Shown here piece after piece: positions 1 through 8,071 of a DNA stretch of 50,834 nucleotides. A model generated the notes under the pieces. It saw only the letters and a list, made by a program, of their open reading frames with translations. It did not search any database and was not told where the DNA came from. The DNA lies in NCBI GenBank assembly GCA_000434055.1, contig HF999640.1, positions 27,182-78,015 of the forward strand, written 5' to 3'. The translations under genes were made by a program, and so were the position numbers. Source of the DNA: Ruminococcus sp. CAG:488. Lineage in GTDB: Bacteria; Bacillota; Clostridia; Oscillospirales; Acutalibacteraceae. How positions within the stretch are numbered: position 1 is the stretch's first letter; every line of letters begins with the position of its first letter.

Positions 1-242
1 CCGATCTTCGCAACTCCCATATTATCGTAGAGATACATTTTCATTACCTCAGTCTGCAGCGGAGTCAGCTCCTTTTCGATGATTTCTTCAACAATTTTTG
101 CCGTTGTGACGTTGCGAACTCTGAAAACAAATTCGTCAAGACATTCCAAAGCTTCATCCTCCGACAAATCGCCGAGCTTCATACATCGCAAGGCGGTTCT
201 GGCCTCCTCAACGGATATGATTTTTTCGGAAAAAGTGTTCAT
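1..242 (-). CDS. Partial sigma-factor-region-4-like HTH protein
   Basis: A reading frame starts with ATG at 240-242 and runs off the left edge, so only the first 80 residues are seen. A good ribosome binding site (GGGAGGAT) sits 4 bases before the ATG on the minus strand. The visible C-terminal stretch (residues about 62-80, beginning ELTPLQTEVMKMYLYDNMG) resembles the first helices of sigma-70 region 4 or an FixJ/LuxR-type helix-turn-helix, where a TP-x-x-x-E-V pattern precedes the turn. The N-terminal 60 residues are acidic and helical and I do not recognise them. The protein may be a small sigma-like DNA-binding regulator. The family call rests on a short pattern only and the rest of the gene is outside the window. 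Confidence 0.6.
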   Translation of the reverse strand, partial: MNTFSEKIISVEEARTALRCMKLGDLSEDEALECLDEFVFRVRNVTTAKIVEEIIEKELTPLQTEVMKMYLYDNMGVAKI

Positions 243-370
243 ATTATCCTCCCGATAGTTTTATTTTCGGTTTTGTTCAACCGACACACCAATAATAATT
301 CCAAAAAATCTTTTTTACTCAAAACAGAGCTTTTTCGGTTTTTTCCGCCCTGCGGCGACCTTTTCTGACA

Positions 371-400
371 TAAAAAAACAGCACACCCGAAGATGTGCTG
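371..400 (-). terminator. Intrinsic terminator after the HD-domain gene
   Basis: A perfect 7-bp stem (379-385 with 394-400), an 8-base loop, and seven consecutive T on the minus strand (372-378 read as A on plus). It lies about 20 bases past the stop of the HD-domain gene and closes the lipase/HD operon. Confidence 0.85.
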
Positions 401-419
401 AAATAATATTATTAAATTG

Positions 420-1004
420 TCAAATAGTTTCCATTGTCTTTGCGATATCGGCTTCGCATGAGCGCATAGCTTCAATCGTCTTTTCCCAAAGCGTCGGAAG
501 CTCCCATCCGAGCATTTCCGCACCCTTTTCTATGACGTCACGGGAACAGCCTGCGGCAAATTTCTTGTCCTTATATTTCTTTTTGAGGCTCTTGACCTCC
601 ATATCCATAACGCTCTTTGACGGTCTCATAAGCGCCGCCGCACCGATAAGACCCGTAAGCTCGTCCGTTGCGTAAAGCACCTTTTCCATCTCATGCTCCG
701 GCTTGATATCAACCGTCAGATCATAGCCGTGGGAGCAAACTGCATGGATCATGTCCTCGCCGACCCCCGCCTCTCGAAGAAGCTCGGGAGCCTTGATGCA
801 ATGCGCTTCGGGATACTTCTCAAAATCTATATCATGAAGCAAACCGACAATGCCCCAGAATTCCGCATCATCGCCGTAGCCGAGGTCGTTTGCGTACCAT
901 CTCATAACACCCTCAACGGTCAGACCGTGCTGAATGTGAAATTTTTCGCTGTTGTACTTTCTCAGAAGTTCAAAGGCTTCATCTCTTGTGATATTGCTTT
1001 TCAT
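420..1004 (-). CDS. HD-domain hydrolase family protein
   Basis: This 194-residue protein carries an HD-superfamily metal-dependent phosphohydrolase fold. Candidate metal ligands are His23/His26 near the N-terminus, the His57-Asp58 pair in the LLHDIDF motif, and a later His in the CSHGYD segment. Proteins of this size and pattern are common in Clostridia and are usually annotated only as HD-domain protein; some act on nucleotides, but the substrate here cannot be told from sequence. The start codon overlaps the stop of the upstream lipase gene by the tetranucleotide ATGA, so translation is probably coupled. A terminator follows. Confidence 0.85.
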   Translation of the reverse strand: MKSNITRDEAFELLRKYNSEKFHIQHGLTVEGVMRWYANDLGYGDDAEFWGIVGLLHDIDFEKYPEAHCIKAPELLREAGVGEDMIHAVCSHGYDLTVDIKPEHEMEKVLYATDELTGLIGAAALMRPSKSVMDMEVKSLKKKYKDKKFAAGCSRDVIEKGAEMLGWELPTLWEKTIEAMRSCEADIAKTMETI

Positions 1005-2920
1005 GCATTAACACCTCTTAAAAACAATGATTTAACGGTATTATACACCAGCTCGGTCAGCTTTTGCAAGCCGAGAGACGGAATAAATTTAAGTATTATT
1101 TTAAGAATAGCGTCCTGCGGCAAATCGGTATCGACAATCGGATTTTCGCTGTCAAAATCAACCTTTTCGCCGTTTATTATCGTGAAATCAAACGTCCTTG
1201 AACCGAACGGCGTAACCGCTCCGGTCTGAACATAATTGATTGCAACCTGTGCTTTAACTCCCGAAGCCTTCGGGATTTCGCCCGTAAACGGAATTTCAAT
1301 TTTATCGCCGGCCGGGATCTCCTTCCAAAAGCTTTTATTAAGCTTTATATTTATCCCGTTACAGGAAACAGAAACAATTCGCATATTATATTTCTTTGAG
1401 CAATTCTCTATTATCAAAGCGCTATCACCGTCAGAAACATATCCCTCAATGCTGTTGTTAAACTTTGCAAAAACAGCCTGACATCGGTTTGTATCTGCAT
1501 GGAACTGAGGAAATTCGGGATAGGTATAAACATCGGCACGCTCGTCATTATACATAAGGGTTGTGATAAGCTCCGTATTGTAATCACTCTTTATCGTCAT
1601 TCCGTGATAAAAACCGTCAATAAACCATGTGTATTCGGGCAGATAAGACGTCGAAGCATCAATCTCCATTGACGGCGAAAGGTGGCTGTGAGCTTCATCG
1701 TCACAAACCGTGCCAAGCGTCTTATAGCCATTATTGAATCTTTTGCCGTAAGGCGCGCATGTTGCACCGGTTGAGGACGAAGTGGGAATTATCGCATCGC
1801 CGGTTGTCTTGTATCCGATAATATCCCTGTTGCCCGTTCCGGCAATTATATAAACATTTATTCCGGCATCAACGCACGCCCGAAGCCTCTGCGTCATACT
1901 TGGATAGATTTCGTGATGAAAGCGGTCTGTTCTTTCTATCAGATCGGCAGAAGCATTGCTGTCAAGATAGCTGTCACGAATTTTGTCATACTCCTCATAG
2001 GGGACAAAATCCCACATGCTGCCCCAAAACTCCATAATATGATGTACATAGGGAAGAAAATAATGAAGAATATCATCAATAAAATCAAGATTCTCATTTG
2101 CAAGCAGCCAGTGATAGTCATTCTCAAACATCATACCGTTTTCGATGAAATAAAGAAGATTTTCCTCGTCAAACTTTATGTCACCCGTGAAAAATCCGTA
2201 AGCAATAGAAGCTCCGCCGATGGCGGGAACGGTCAGCAAAACGTTATTGAACTTGTCGGCTTTCTTTTCTCCGTAAAGATTGAGAAATGTCGCTCCAACC
2301 TGTCCGCCGTGGCTGACGCAATAAAGATTAACCTTTTCCGCACCCGTGTATTCGAGCACGCTGTCAATATATTTGTCAAGGTCAGCGGCGCACTTTTCAA
2401 CATTCATTCTGAAATCGGTGCTGAAATTAAAAATATAATCGTTCCAATCCTCGCCGATATAGCTGCCGTACATACCCATGATTTCCTGCTCATACATATA
2501 CTTGCCATCCTCATTTGCAAGCAGATACGTGTTGCTTGAATCCGCCGCTGTTGACGTGTATGTATGAACATCATAAACGCTTGAGCCGTCGGGATTGCAG
2601 CGCATATGCTCAAACATTTCCGCAAACTCTCCGCCGACGATGTCTGCAATATATTTTGCGTTGCCCTTTGTCAGCTTATCGATGCCCTTAGCAAGGTCTA
2701 TAGAACGGGCAAGCACCCTCTTAATAATCAGATTTGTATCAATTCCCCAAACATGAGTTTTAGTGCCGTCCTCATTGTTCATGTAAAGCCCCGATGAGGA
2801 ATAACCGGGCACAATTACAATAGGATAGAAATCATCACGTCTGACCTCGACCGCAAAGGTCTGCACGCTTAAAGTCAAGGCAATAATAAGGCTGAGAATA
2901 ACCGCAATAATCTTCTTCAT
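1001..2920 (-). CDS. Exported alpha/beta-hydrolase (lipase/LCAT-like)
   Basis: The 639-residue protein has a signal peptide (residues 1-23, cleavage likely after TFA) and an alpha/beta-hydrolase core. The strand-and-oxyanion segment YPIVIVPGYSS lies at residues 32-42 and the nucleophile elbow is S-H-G-G-Q with Ser203 preceding His, in the context VNLYCVSHGGQ, as in lecithin:cholesterol-acyltransferase-like and PGAP1-like lipases. A C-terminal region (from about residue 500) looks like a beta-sandwich followed by hydrophobic, amphipathic helices. It is probably a secreted or surface esterase/lipase; the substrate is unknown. The ATG has a strong AGGAGAGGG ribosome binding site. It is the first gene of a two-gene operon with the HD-domain protein. 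Confidence 0.8.
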   Translation of the reverse strand: MKKIIAVILSLIIALTLSVQTFAVEVRRDDFYPIVIVPGYSSSGLYMNNEDGTKTHVWGIDTNLIIKRVLARSIDLAKGIDKLTKGNAKYIADIVGGEFAEMFEHMRCNPDGSSVYDVHTYTSTAADSSNTYLLANEDGKYMYEQEIMGMYGSYIGEDWNDYIFNFSTDFRMNVEKCAADLDKYIDSVLEYTGAEKVNLYCVSHGGQVGATFLNLYGEKKADKFNNVLLTVPAIGGASIAYGFFTGDIKFDEENLLYFIENGMMFENDYHWLLANENLDFIDDILHYFLPYVHHIMEFWGSMWDFVPYEEYDKIRDSYLDSNASADLIERTDRFHHEIYPSMTQRLRACVDAGINVYIIAGTGNRDIIGYKTTGDAIIPTSSSTGATCAPYGKRFNNGYKTLGTVCDDEAHSHLSPSMEIDASTSYLPEYTWFIDGFYHGMTIKSDYNTELITTLMYNDERADVYTYPEFPQFHADTNRCQAVFAKFNNSIEGYVSDGDSALIIENCSKKYNMRIVSVSCNGINIKLNKSFWKEIPAGDKIEIPFTGEIPKASGVKAQVAINYVQTGAVTPFGSRTFDFTIINGEKVDFDSENPIVDTDLPQDAILKIILKFIPSLGLQKLTELVYNTVKSLFLRGVNA

Positions 2921-2950
2921 ATAACCCTCTCCTGTCCGATTTATATTTTC

Positions 2951-2979
2951 ATTATATCATCAAAGAAAAGGTCACGCAA
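2951..2979 (-). promoter_or_regulatory. Promoter of the lipase-HD operon
   Basis: On the minus strand TTGCGT (2974-2979) is followed after 17 bases by a perfect TATAAT (2951-2956), about 30 bases upstream of the lipase start. The -10 is ideal and the -35 is moderate. Confidence 0.65.
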
Positions 2980-3004
2980 TATACAGATACAATAAAAAAT
3001 AAGA

Positions 3005-3049
3005 GCCATAATTTACAACTAACGTTCTAACCTCATTGTAAATTATGGC
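3005..3049 (-). terminator. Terminator after the DUF1015 gene
   Basis: A perfect 13-bp inverted repeat (3005-3017 with 3037-3049) and an 18-20 base loop. On the minus strand it is followed by a T-rich run (TCTTATTTTTTATT). It lies 44 bases past the stop of the DUF1015 gene. Confidence 0.8.
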
Positions 3050-3092
3050 CTATATTTATTATTTTTTCTGTGCCGGGTGAGACTGTCCTGAA

Positions 3093-4334
3093 TTATGAAA
3101 GCTTATGAATAAACAGTCCGCTCATCAGCTTCGGCTCAAACCATGTGGATTTCGGCGGCATGATCTTGCCTGCATCCGCAATATCCATAAGGTCATCAAG
3201 CGTTGTCGGGAACATGGAGAATGCGATCTTCATATCGGTATTAACCCTTCTCTCAAGCTCGCCGAGGCCTCTGATACCGCCGATGAAATCAATTCTCTTG
3301 TCGGTACGGGGATCGTCTATTCCAAAGATGGGAGAAATAACATTATTCTGAAGAATCGAAACATCGAGCTGATCAACAGGATCGTTCGCATCAAATGTGC
3401 CGTCCTTGGCAGTAAGCTTGTACCATGTTCCGTCAAGCAGCATACCGAAGTTATGTTTCTTCTCGGGCTTGTATGCGTCCTTGCCGTATTCTTCGATATC
3501 CATAACCTCTCCGAGTTTAGCCATAAACTCATCAGATGTATTTCCGTTAAGGTCCTTCATTACGCGGTTGTAGTCCATGATTTCAAGCTCATCGGTCGGG
3601 AAAAGAACCGCAAGGAAGAAGTTGAACTCCTCTTCACCTGTGTAGTTCGGATTCTGCTCACGGCGCTTCTTGCCTACCTTAACTGCCGAAGCTGCTCGAT
3701 GATGACCGTCGGCAATGTAAAGAGACTCGATCTGAGCAAACTTATCCGTGACAGCCTTGACTGTGTCGGCATCGTCGATAACCCAAACCGTGTTTTCAAC
3801 ACCCTCGGAGACGAAATCGTAAACCGGAGCATGGTTCTCCTTCCAAGCCTCAACGGTCTTGCTTATGAATGCGTCAGGGCGGTATGTAAGGAATATCGGG
3901 CCTGTGTTGGCGTCGCAATAGTCAACGTGGTTGATTCTGTCTGCCTCTTTATCGGCTCTTGTAAGCTCATGCTTTTTGATAACGTTGTTGATATAATCGT
4001 CAATAGCGGTACAACCGACAAGACCAGTCTGACTTCTGCCGTTCATAACCTGGCGGTAGATATAGATGCACGGAGTCTCGTCCTCCTTGCAAACGCCGTC
4101 TGTCACAAGCTTGTCAAGGTTCTCTCTTGCCTTGAGATAAACCTTCTCGTCATAAAGATCTATCGAGGGATCAAGGTCTATCTCCGCCTTATCAACATGA
4201 AGAAAGGAATAGGGATTTCCTTTAACCATTTCTCTTGCTTCGTCGCTGTTCATTACGTCATAAGGCAATGCAGCAACATCTTTTGCTCTCTCGGGGATCG
4301 GTCTGATCGCCTTAAAGGGTCTAAAAACTGCCAT
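3093..4334 (-). CDS. DUF1015 family protein
   Basis: A protein of about 413 residues, typical length for DUF1015 (often annotated as a SerC-neighbour protein). Hallmarks include the N-terminal FRPFKAIRP segment followed by the PYDV motif, the NPYSFLHV motif, and the strongly conserved ADGHHRAASA block in the middle. The biochemical role of the family is not established; in many Clostridia it lies next to serine biosynthesis genes, but not here. I place the start at the ATG at 4332-4334 rather than the GTG at 4343: the AGGAG ribosome binding site (4346-4350) is 11 bases from the ATG and only 2 from the GTG. Confidence 0.88.
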   Translation of the reverse strand: MAVFRPFKAIRPIPERAKDVAALPYDVMNSDEAREMVKGNPYSFLHVDKAEIDLDPSIDLYDEKVYLKARENLDKLVTDGVCKEDETPCIYIYRQVMNGRSQTGLVGCTAIDDYINNVIKKHELTRADKEADRINHVDYCDANTGPIFLTYRPDAFISKTVEAWKENHAPVYDFVSEGVENTVWVIDDADTVKAVTDKFAQIESLYIADGHHRAASAVKVGKKRREQNPNYTGEEEFNFFLAVLFPTDELEIMDYNRVMKDLNGNTSDEFMAKLGEVMDIEEYGKDAYKPEKKHNFGMLLDGTWYKLTAKDGTFDANDPVDQLDVSILQNNVISPIFGIDDPRTDKRIDFIGGIRGLGELERRVNTDMKIAFSMFPTTLDDLMDIADAGKIMPPKSTWFEPKLMSGLFIHKLS

Positions 4335-4395
4335 AATATTCACTGCTCCTTGTTCATACGGTCAGGGCTGCCCCAAACCGTTTTTATCAAATTTA

Positions 4396-4425
4396 ATTTT
4401 ACTATATTTACCTCAGCTTTGTCAA
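4396..4425 (-). promoter_or_regulatory. Promoter of the DUF1015 gene
   Basis: Minus-strand TTGACA (4420-4425), 18-base spacer, TAAAAT (4396-4401). The ~55-base leader contains a GC-rich hairpin (inner GGG/CCC, outer ACGG/CCGT) just before the ribosome binding site. The remainder of 4426-4549 shows no gene. Confidence 0.6.
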
Positions 4426-4549
4426 TAATAAATCGAGAACATACTGTCACATATGGAGCTGTCTCATTCAGATGCAGAAAGCTTTTTCTCACTCCGAAGC
4501 TGTACAACTGTACTGCGAGGGAGTTAAAAATGCTTAGAAGAACAAAGCA

Positions 4550-4603
4550 AAAGCTATAATTCGTGTTCAGTCTTCTGACAGCAATAAACCGAATTATAGC
4601 TTT
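4550..4603. terminator. Bidirectional-looking terminator hairpin
   Basis: A perfect 14-bp inverted repeat (4550-4563 with 4590-4603) separated by 26 bases lies 51 bases past the stop of the small XRE gene. T-rich tracts flank it on either strand but neither is a clean poly-T run. It most likely ends the XRE transcript. Confidence 0.6.
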
Positions 4604-4654
4604 TATTCTTGTTAATTTGCTCTTCGTTCTGCGCTGAATGCGGCAGTTCCGTAA

Positions 4655-4903
4655 TTATTCCTCGCAGCCGAGAAGCCATTCAAGGCTGACGTTAAGTGAC
4701 TCTGCGATTGCTTTAAGCTCATAATCGGTAACTCCTCTGAGCTGACCCTCAAGCTTTGAGAGACCCGAAGCATTGAGGTCAATACCTCTGATCTGAAGCT
4801 GAGCAAGAAGATCCTTCTGCTTCATTCCGATTGCTTTTCTCTGCTGTTCAACCTTAGCGCCGATAATGTTCATGTCGCCAAGCGCCTGTTTTCTTGTTCT
4901 CAT
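4655..4903 (-). CDS. Small XRE-family HTH regulator
   Basis: An 82-residue protein made of one Cro/C1-type helix-turn-helix domain. The recognition region is residues about 27-60 (MKQKDLLAQLQ, then SGLSKLEGQLRGVTDYEL), followed by the usual C-terminal motif IAESLNVSLEWLLG. It has no second domain, so it is probably a DNA-binding repressor of unknown target. The start at ATG 4901-4903 is fixed by an AGGAGG ribosome binding site 6 bases upstream; a longer frame exists but lacks one. It is transcribed alone. Confidence 0.85.
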   Translation of the reverse strand: MRTRKQALGDMNIIGAKVEQQRKAIGMKQKDLLAQLQIRGIDLNASGLSKLEGQLRGVTDYELKAIAESLNVSLEWLLGCEE

Positions 4904-4947
4904 GGTTTTCCTCCTATTTATGCTAAAAACATATTTTTTCTTTCTAT

Positions 4948-4976
4948 ATAATAACATAAAGCAACTTTTAAAACAA
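4948..4976 (-). promoter_or_regulatory. Promoter of the small XRE gene
   Basis: Minus-strand TTGTTT (4971-4976), 17-base spacer, TATTAT (4948-4953), about 45 bases before the ATG. Moderate match to the sigma-A consensus. Confidence 0.5.
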
Positions 4977-5121
4977 CAAATAAAACGTAATACCATATTT
5001 TTTAGTTATTTATAGACCATCTTCTATCAACTGCAAATCATTTTTATACATTTTAACGATTTTTGCGTTTTAAAATCCCGTTTTGTTATACAATTAACAT
5101 AACCCTTTTATAAATATGGGA

Positions 5122-5150
5122 TTGAAAAAGACGGTTTTCGGTGTTATAAT
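5122..5150 (+). promoter_or_regulatory. Promoter of pncB
   Basis: TTGAAA (5122-5127), 17-base spacer and a perfect TATAAT (5145-5150), giving a short leader of about 24 bases before the pncB start. Confidence 0.8.
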
Positions 5151-5180
5151 GTCGATAACAACCCAAAAGGCGGTGCAAAT

Positions 5181-6629
5181 ATGAACGATCTTAAAAAAAG
5201 AAACCTTACAATGCTCACTGATTTTTATGAGATTACAATGGCTAACGGCTATTTCCTCAACGGAAAGGGTGACACGACCGCACAGTTTGATATGTTCTTC
5301 CGAACTATTCCCGATAACGGCGGCTTTGCAATCATGGCAGGCGTCGAACAGCTCGTTGAATATCTCGAAAATCTGAGCTTTTCGGATAAGGATATTGAAT
5401 ATCTCAGAGGCAGGGGCTTCTGCGAGGAATTCCTCGACTATCTCAAGAATTTTGAATTCAAATGCGACATATACAGCGTTCCCGAAGGAACTCCCATCTT
5501 TCCTCGTGAGCCGATCGTAACGGTCAAGGGACCGGTTATGCAGGCGCAGTTCATCGAAACGATGGTTTTGCTCGCAATCAACCACCAGAGCCTTATCGCA
5601 ACAAAAGCTAACAGAATTTGCCGTGCCGCTCAGGGCAGACCGATAATGGAATTCGGTTCAAGACGTGCTCAGGGCTTTGACGGCGCTGTTTACGGCGCAA
5701 GGGCTGCGTATATTGCAGGCTGTGCAGGAACGGCTTGTACAATAGTTGACCGTGAATTCAACGTTCCGGCGCTTGGCACAATGGCTCACAGTTGGGTTCA
5801 GCTTTTCGATTCGGAGCTTGAGGCATTCTGCGCTTATGCAAAGGCTTATCCCGATGACTGCACCCTCCTTGTCGATACCTACAATGTTCTGAAATCAGGT
5901 ATTCCGAACGCGATTGAAGCCTTTAATCGAGAGGTTCTGCCCCGCGGATTCCGCCCGAAGGGAATCCGAATCGACAGCGGAGACATTACCTATCTTTCCA
6001 AAAAAGCAAGGATCATGCTTGACGAAGCAGGTTTTGAGGATGTAAAGATCGTTGCATCTAACTCGCTTGATGAATACATTATAAGAGATATGCTTCTCCA
6101 GGGTGCAAAGGTCGATTCTTTCGGCGTCGGCGAAAGACTTATTACAGCATCTTCTGCCCCCGTTTTCGGAGGAGTGTATAAGCTCAGTGCAGTTGAAAAG
6201 GACGGCAAAATGGTTCCGAAAATCAAGCTCAGCGAGAACGCCGTCAAGGTTACGACCCCGGGTGCGAAAAAGCTTTGGAGACTCTACGATAATGATTCGG
6301 GCAAGGCTCTTGCCGATGTTATTACCCTTGAGGATGAGACTATTGACGACAGTCACGACTATGAGATTTTCGACCCCGATTACACCTGGAAGCGCAAAAA
6401 TGTCTACAACTTCAATGCACGTCAGCTTCTTCAACCGCTTTTCATTAACGGAAAAAGAGTTTACGAGTATCAGGATATTAACGATATCAAAAAATACTGT
6501 CTTGATCAGGTTGACACTCTTTGGGACGAGGTTACAAGATTTGAAAATCCCCATAACTATTACGTTGACCTTTCTCAGCGCCTTTGGGACGTCAAAAATG
6601 ACCTCATTGAGCAATACAGCAAAAGATAA
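5181..6629 (+). CDS. pncB: Nicotinate phosphoribosyltransferase
   Basis: This 482-residue protein matches the nicotinate phosphoribosyltransferase family over its whole length. The enzyme joins nicotinate and PRPP, with ATP hydrolysis, to make nicotinate mononucleotide in the NAD salvage (Preiss-Handler) pathway in the cytoplasm. Diagnostic segments are the N-terminal LTDFYEITMANGYF, the MEFGSRRAQG block, the GTMAHSWVQ motif carrying the histidine that is phosphorylated in this family, the IRIDSGDI phosphoribosyl-binding region and the FGVGERL segment. The AAGGCGG ribosome binding site is well placed. It is monocistronic, with its own promoter and a strong terminator. Confidence 0.96.
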   Translation: MNDLKKRNLTMLTDFYEITMANGYFLNGKGDTTAQFDMFFRTIPDNGGFAIMAGVEQLVEYLENLSFSDKDIEYLRGRGFCEEFLDYLKNFEFKCDIYSVPEGTPIFPREPIVTVKGPVMQAQFIETMVLLAINHQSLIATKANRICRAAQGRPIMEFGSRRAQGFDGAVYGARAAYIAGCAGTACTIVDREFNVPALGTMAHSWVQLFDSELEAFCAYAKAYPDDCTLLVDTYNVLKSGIPNAIEAFNREVLPRGFRPKGIRIDSGDITYLSKKARIMLDEAGFEDVKIVASNSLDEYIIRDMLLQGAKVDSFGVGERLITASSAPVFGGVYKLSAVEKDGKMVPKIKLSENAVKVTTPGAKKLWRLYDNDSGKALADVITLEDETIDDSHDYEIFDPDYTWKRKNVYNFNARQLLQPLFINGKRVYEYQDINDIKKYCLDQVDTLWDEVTRFENPHNYYVDLSQRLWDVKNDLIEQYSKR

Positions 6630-6643
6630 AACATCTAAACAGC

Positions 6644-6676
6644 AGGCTTGTGCTTTCGGCGCAAGCCTTTTTTCTT
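6644..6676 (+). terminator. Terminator of pncB
   Basis: A 10-bp stem with one G-T pair (6644-6653 with 6659-6668), a TTTCG loop and a run of T from 6666. It begins 15 bases past the pncB stop codon. Confidence 0.92.
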
Positions 6677-6679
6677 TTA

Positions 6680-6840
6680 TAAGGATAATTTCCAGCCGGC
6701 TCCCCTACAGGGTCGAGATTATTTTCTTCCGACCTTGGGTCGATGCCCACATCGCACCTTGGAGGTCTGACAGAAATTGCTTTCAAGACAGAAATCTTCT
6801 TGCCTCCTGACTATGGCAGCAACACGCAAAACAGCAACGA
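6680..6840. repeat. Intergenic segment with possible dispersed repeat
   Basis: The stretch between pncB and the ctsR promoter holds no credible gene. It contains TATAAGG, then AGCCGGCT (6693-6700), then a block reading CGATGCCCACATCGCACC (6741-6758). The same blocks in the same order (with different spacing) occur in the 47.5-47.7 kb intergenic gap inside the nusB-recN operon, where the second block differs by one base. The rest of the sequence has diverged. This suggests two decayed copies of a small dispersed element. Confidence 0.35.
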
Positions 6841-6986
6841 AAAGGTCAAAACAGATTTAACCGGATTTTTAAAAATAAATATAAAAAACATGCAAAAAGT
6901 GAGTAATTGCGAGAAAAAAGCTAAAAAAACCAGTAAATTTGAGATTACAAAGGATATTTTAAAAATCCAGTGAATATGATAACAGT

Positions 6987-7003
6987 TTTGACCTTTTATG
7001 ACT
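6987..7003 (-). promoter_or_regulatory. Reverse-oriented CtsR box upstream of ctsR -35
   Basis: Read on the minus strand: AGTCATA-AAA-GGTCAAA. This fits the CtsR heptad direct repeat (RGTCAAA-NAN-RGTCAAA) except for two bases in the first heptad. It lies just upstream of the -35 element. Confidence 0.5.
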
Positions 7004-7004
7004 T

Positions 7005-7033
7005 TTGACAAAAGGTCAAAGAAGGTCTATAAT
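7005..7033 (+). promoter_or_regulatory. Promoter of the ctsR operon
   Basis: A perfect consensus sigma-A promoter: TTGACA (7005-7010), 17 bases, TATAAT (7028-7033). Overlapping CtsR operators make this a repressible heat-shock promoter. Confidence 0.92.
7014..7030 (+). promoter_or_regulatory. CtsR box in the promoter spacer
   Basis: GGTCAAA-GAA-GGTCTAT, a CtsR heptad repeat with a perfect first and degenerate second half, placed between -35 and -10 and overlapping the -10. Confidence 0.7.
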
Positions 7034-7047
7034 TTGACTTGTCAAAA

Positions 7048-7064
7048 GGTCAAAGATAGTCAAA
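7048..7064 (+). promoter_or_regulatory. Canonical CtsR operator
   Basis: GGTCAAA-GAT-AGTCAAA is a perfect match to the CtsR operator consensus. It lies just downstream of the expected transcription start, with extra GTCAAA half-sites directly before (7041-7046) and after (7065-7070). It ends 19 bases before the ctsR start, so bound CtsR would block its own operon. Confidence 0.92.
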
Positions 7065-7083
7065 GTCAAAAGGAGATGATGAT

Positions 7084-7533
7084 ATGAGTATGAGCAATGA
7101 GATCGCCAAACTGATCCTCGATATGCTCAGCGACGACGGAGAAACGGAGATTCAAAGAAACGAGATGGCTCAGCATCTCGGCTGTGTTCCGAGTCAGATA
7201 AATTACGTCATATCCTCAAGGTTCACTCCCGAGCAGGGATATATCGTAGAAAGCAGGCGCGGAGGCGGCGGATATATCAAGATTACCCGAGCGAAATATG
7301 ACAGCAAATCGGCAATGCTGATGCACGTTGTCAATTCAATCGGCGATTCGATTGATGAGTCAAGCTGCAAAGCGCATATATATAATCTGAATTATCAGAA
7401 CATTTTGTCTCCGGAAATTTCAAAGTTAATGCTTGCGGCAACAAACGAAAGATGCCTGCACGAGGTTCCCGCAGCACTGAGAGACAAAGTAAGGGCATCA
7501 ATTTTTAAACAAATGCTTTTAGCTAATCAGTAA
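7084..7533 (+). CDS. ctsR: CtsR, class III heat-shock repressor
   Basis: A 149-residue protein, standard length for CtsR. The N-terminal winged helix-turn-helix (about residues 1-70) contains the segment PSQINYVISSRFTPEQGYIVESRRGGGGY, of which the glycine-rich RGGGG wing inserts into the operator in known CtsR structures. The C-terminal part is the dimerisation domain. CtsR represses clp genes; on stress it is inactivated and handed to Clp proteases through McsB. Three CtsR boxes lie in its own promoter. It is the first gene of ctsR-mcsA-mcsB-clpC, the classic Bacillota arrangement. An AAAGGAG ribosome binding site precedes the ATG. Confidence 0.97.
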   Translation: MSMSNEIAKLILDMLSDDGETEIQRNEMAQHLGCVPSQINYVISSRFTPEQGYIVESRRGGGGYIKITRAKYDSKSAMLMHVVNSIGDSIDESSCKAHIYNLNYQNILSPEISKLMLAATNERCLHEVPAALRDKVRASIFKQMLLANQ

Positions 7534-7552
7534 CCATGAAAGGATGATTTAT

Positions 7553-8071
7553 ATGTTGTGTCAGAATTGCGGAAAAAATGAAGCTACAACTCATGTAAAG
7601 CGTGTTGTCAACGGCGACACGACCGAAATGCACCTTTGTCAGAATTGCGCCGAGCATCTCGGCTACGGAGACCTGTTCTCCGGCTTCGGCTTTGATCTCG
7701 GCAATATCTTCTCCGGAATTTTGGGTGAGGATATGCCGCTTCTCAGCTCGGCTCACGAGGAAAAATGTCCGAAATGCGGATACACCTTCTCGGATATAGT
7801 TAAAAACGGACGTCTCGGCTGCGCCGATTGCTACAGAAAGTTTTACGACAGACTTCTGCCGAGTTTGCAGAGGATTCACGGTAAAATAAAACACACCGGT
7901 AAGCAGGCAACAATGGTTCCCCACGTTGCCGAGGAGGAAAAAGCTCCGAAAATCGACCCGATAATGAAGCTCAAAGAGGATATGCAAAAGGCCATTGAAG
8001 AACAGAACTTCGAGCAGGCGGCAGTCCTCAGAGACAGAATAAAAGAAATGGAGGCAGGCAATAATGAATAA
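7553..8071 (+). CDS. mcsA: McsA, zinc-binding activator of McsB
   Basis: 172 residues with four CxxC motifs (CQNC, CQNC, CPKC, CADC), spaced as in McsA, a zinc protein that activates the arginine kinase McsB. The C-terminus carries a UVR motif (NFEQAAVLRDRIKEME), the same interaction element found in UvrB and ClpC. I choose the ATG at 7553: the AAAGGA ribosome binding site at 7538-7543 abuts the in-frame ATG at 7544 and fits the later one. The 3' end overlaps mcsB by 8 bases, suggesting coupled translation. Confidence 0.95.
   Translation: MLCQNCGKNEATTHVKRVVNGDTTEMHLCQNCAEHLGYGDLFSGFGFDLGNIFSGILGEDMPLLSSAHEEKCPKCGYTFSDIVKNGRLGCADCYRKFYDRLLPSLQRIHGKIKHTGKQATMVPHVAEEEKAPKIDPIMKLKEDMQKAIEEQNFEQAAVLRDRIKEMEAGNNE

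Noticed and set aside
3105..4559. A 484-codon open frame on the plus strand opposite the DUF1015 gene
   Set aside because: It mirrors the codon pattern of the clear DUF1015 gene on the minus strand, has no recognisable motif and no sensible ribosome binding site.
5895..6614. A long minus-strand frame opposite pncB, and a long plus-strand frame at 6103-6810
   Set aside because: Both overlap pncB, whose protein is unmistakable; the frames are shadows with no family features.
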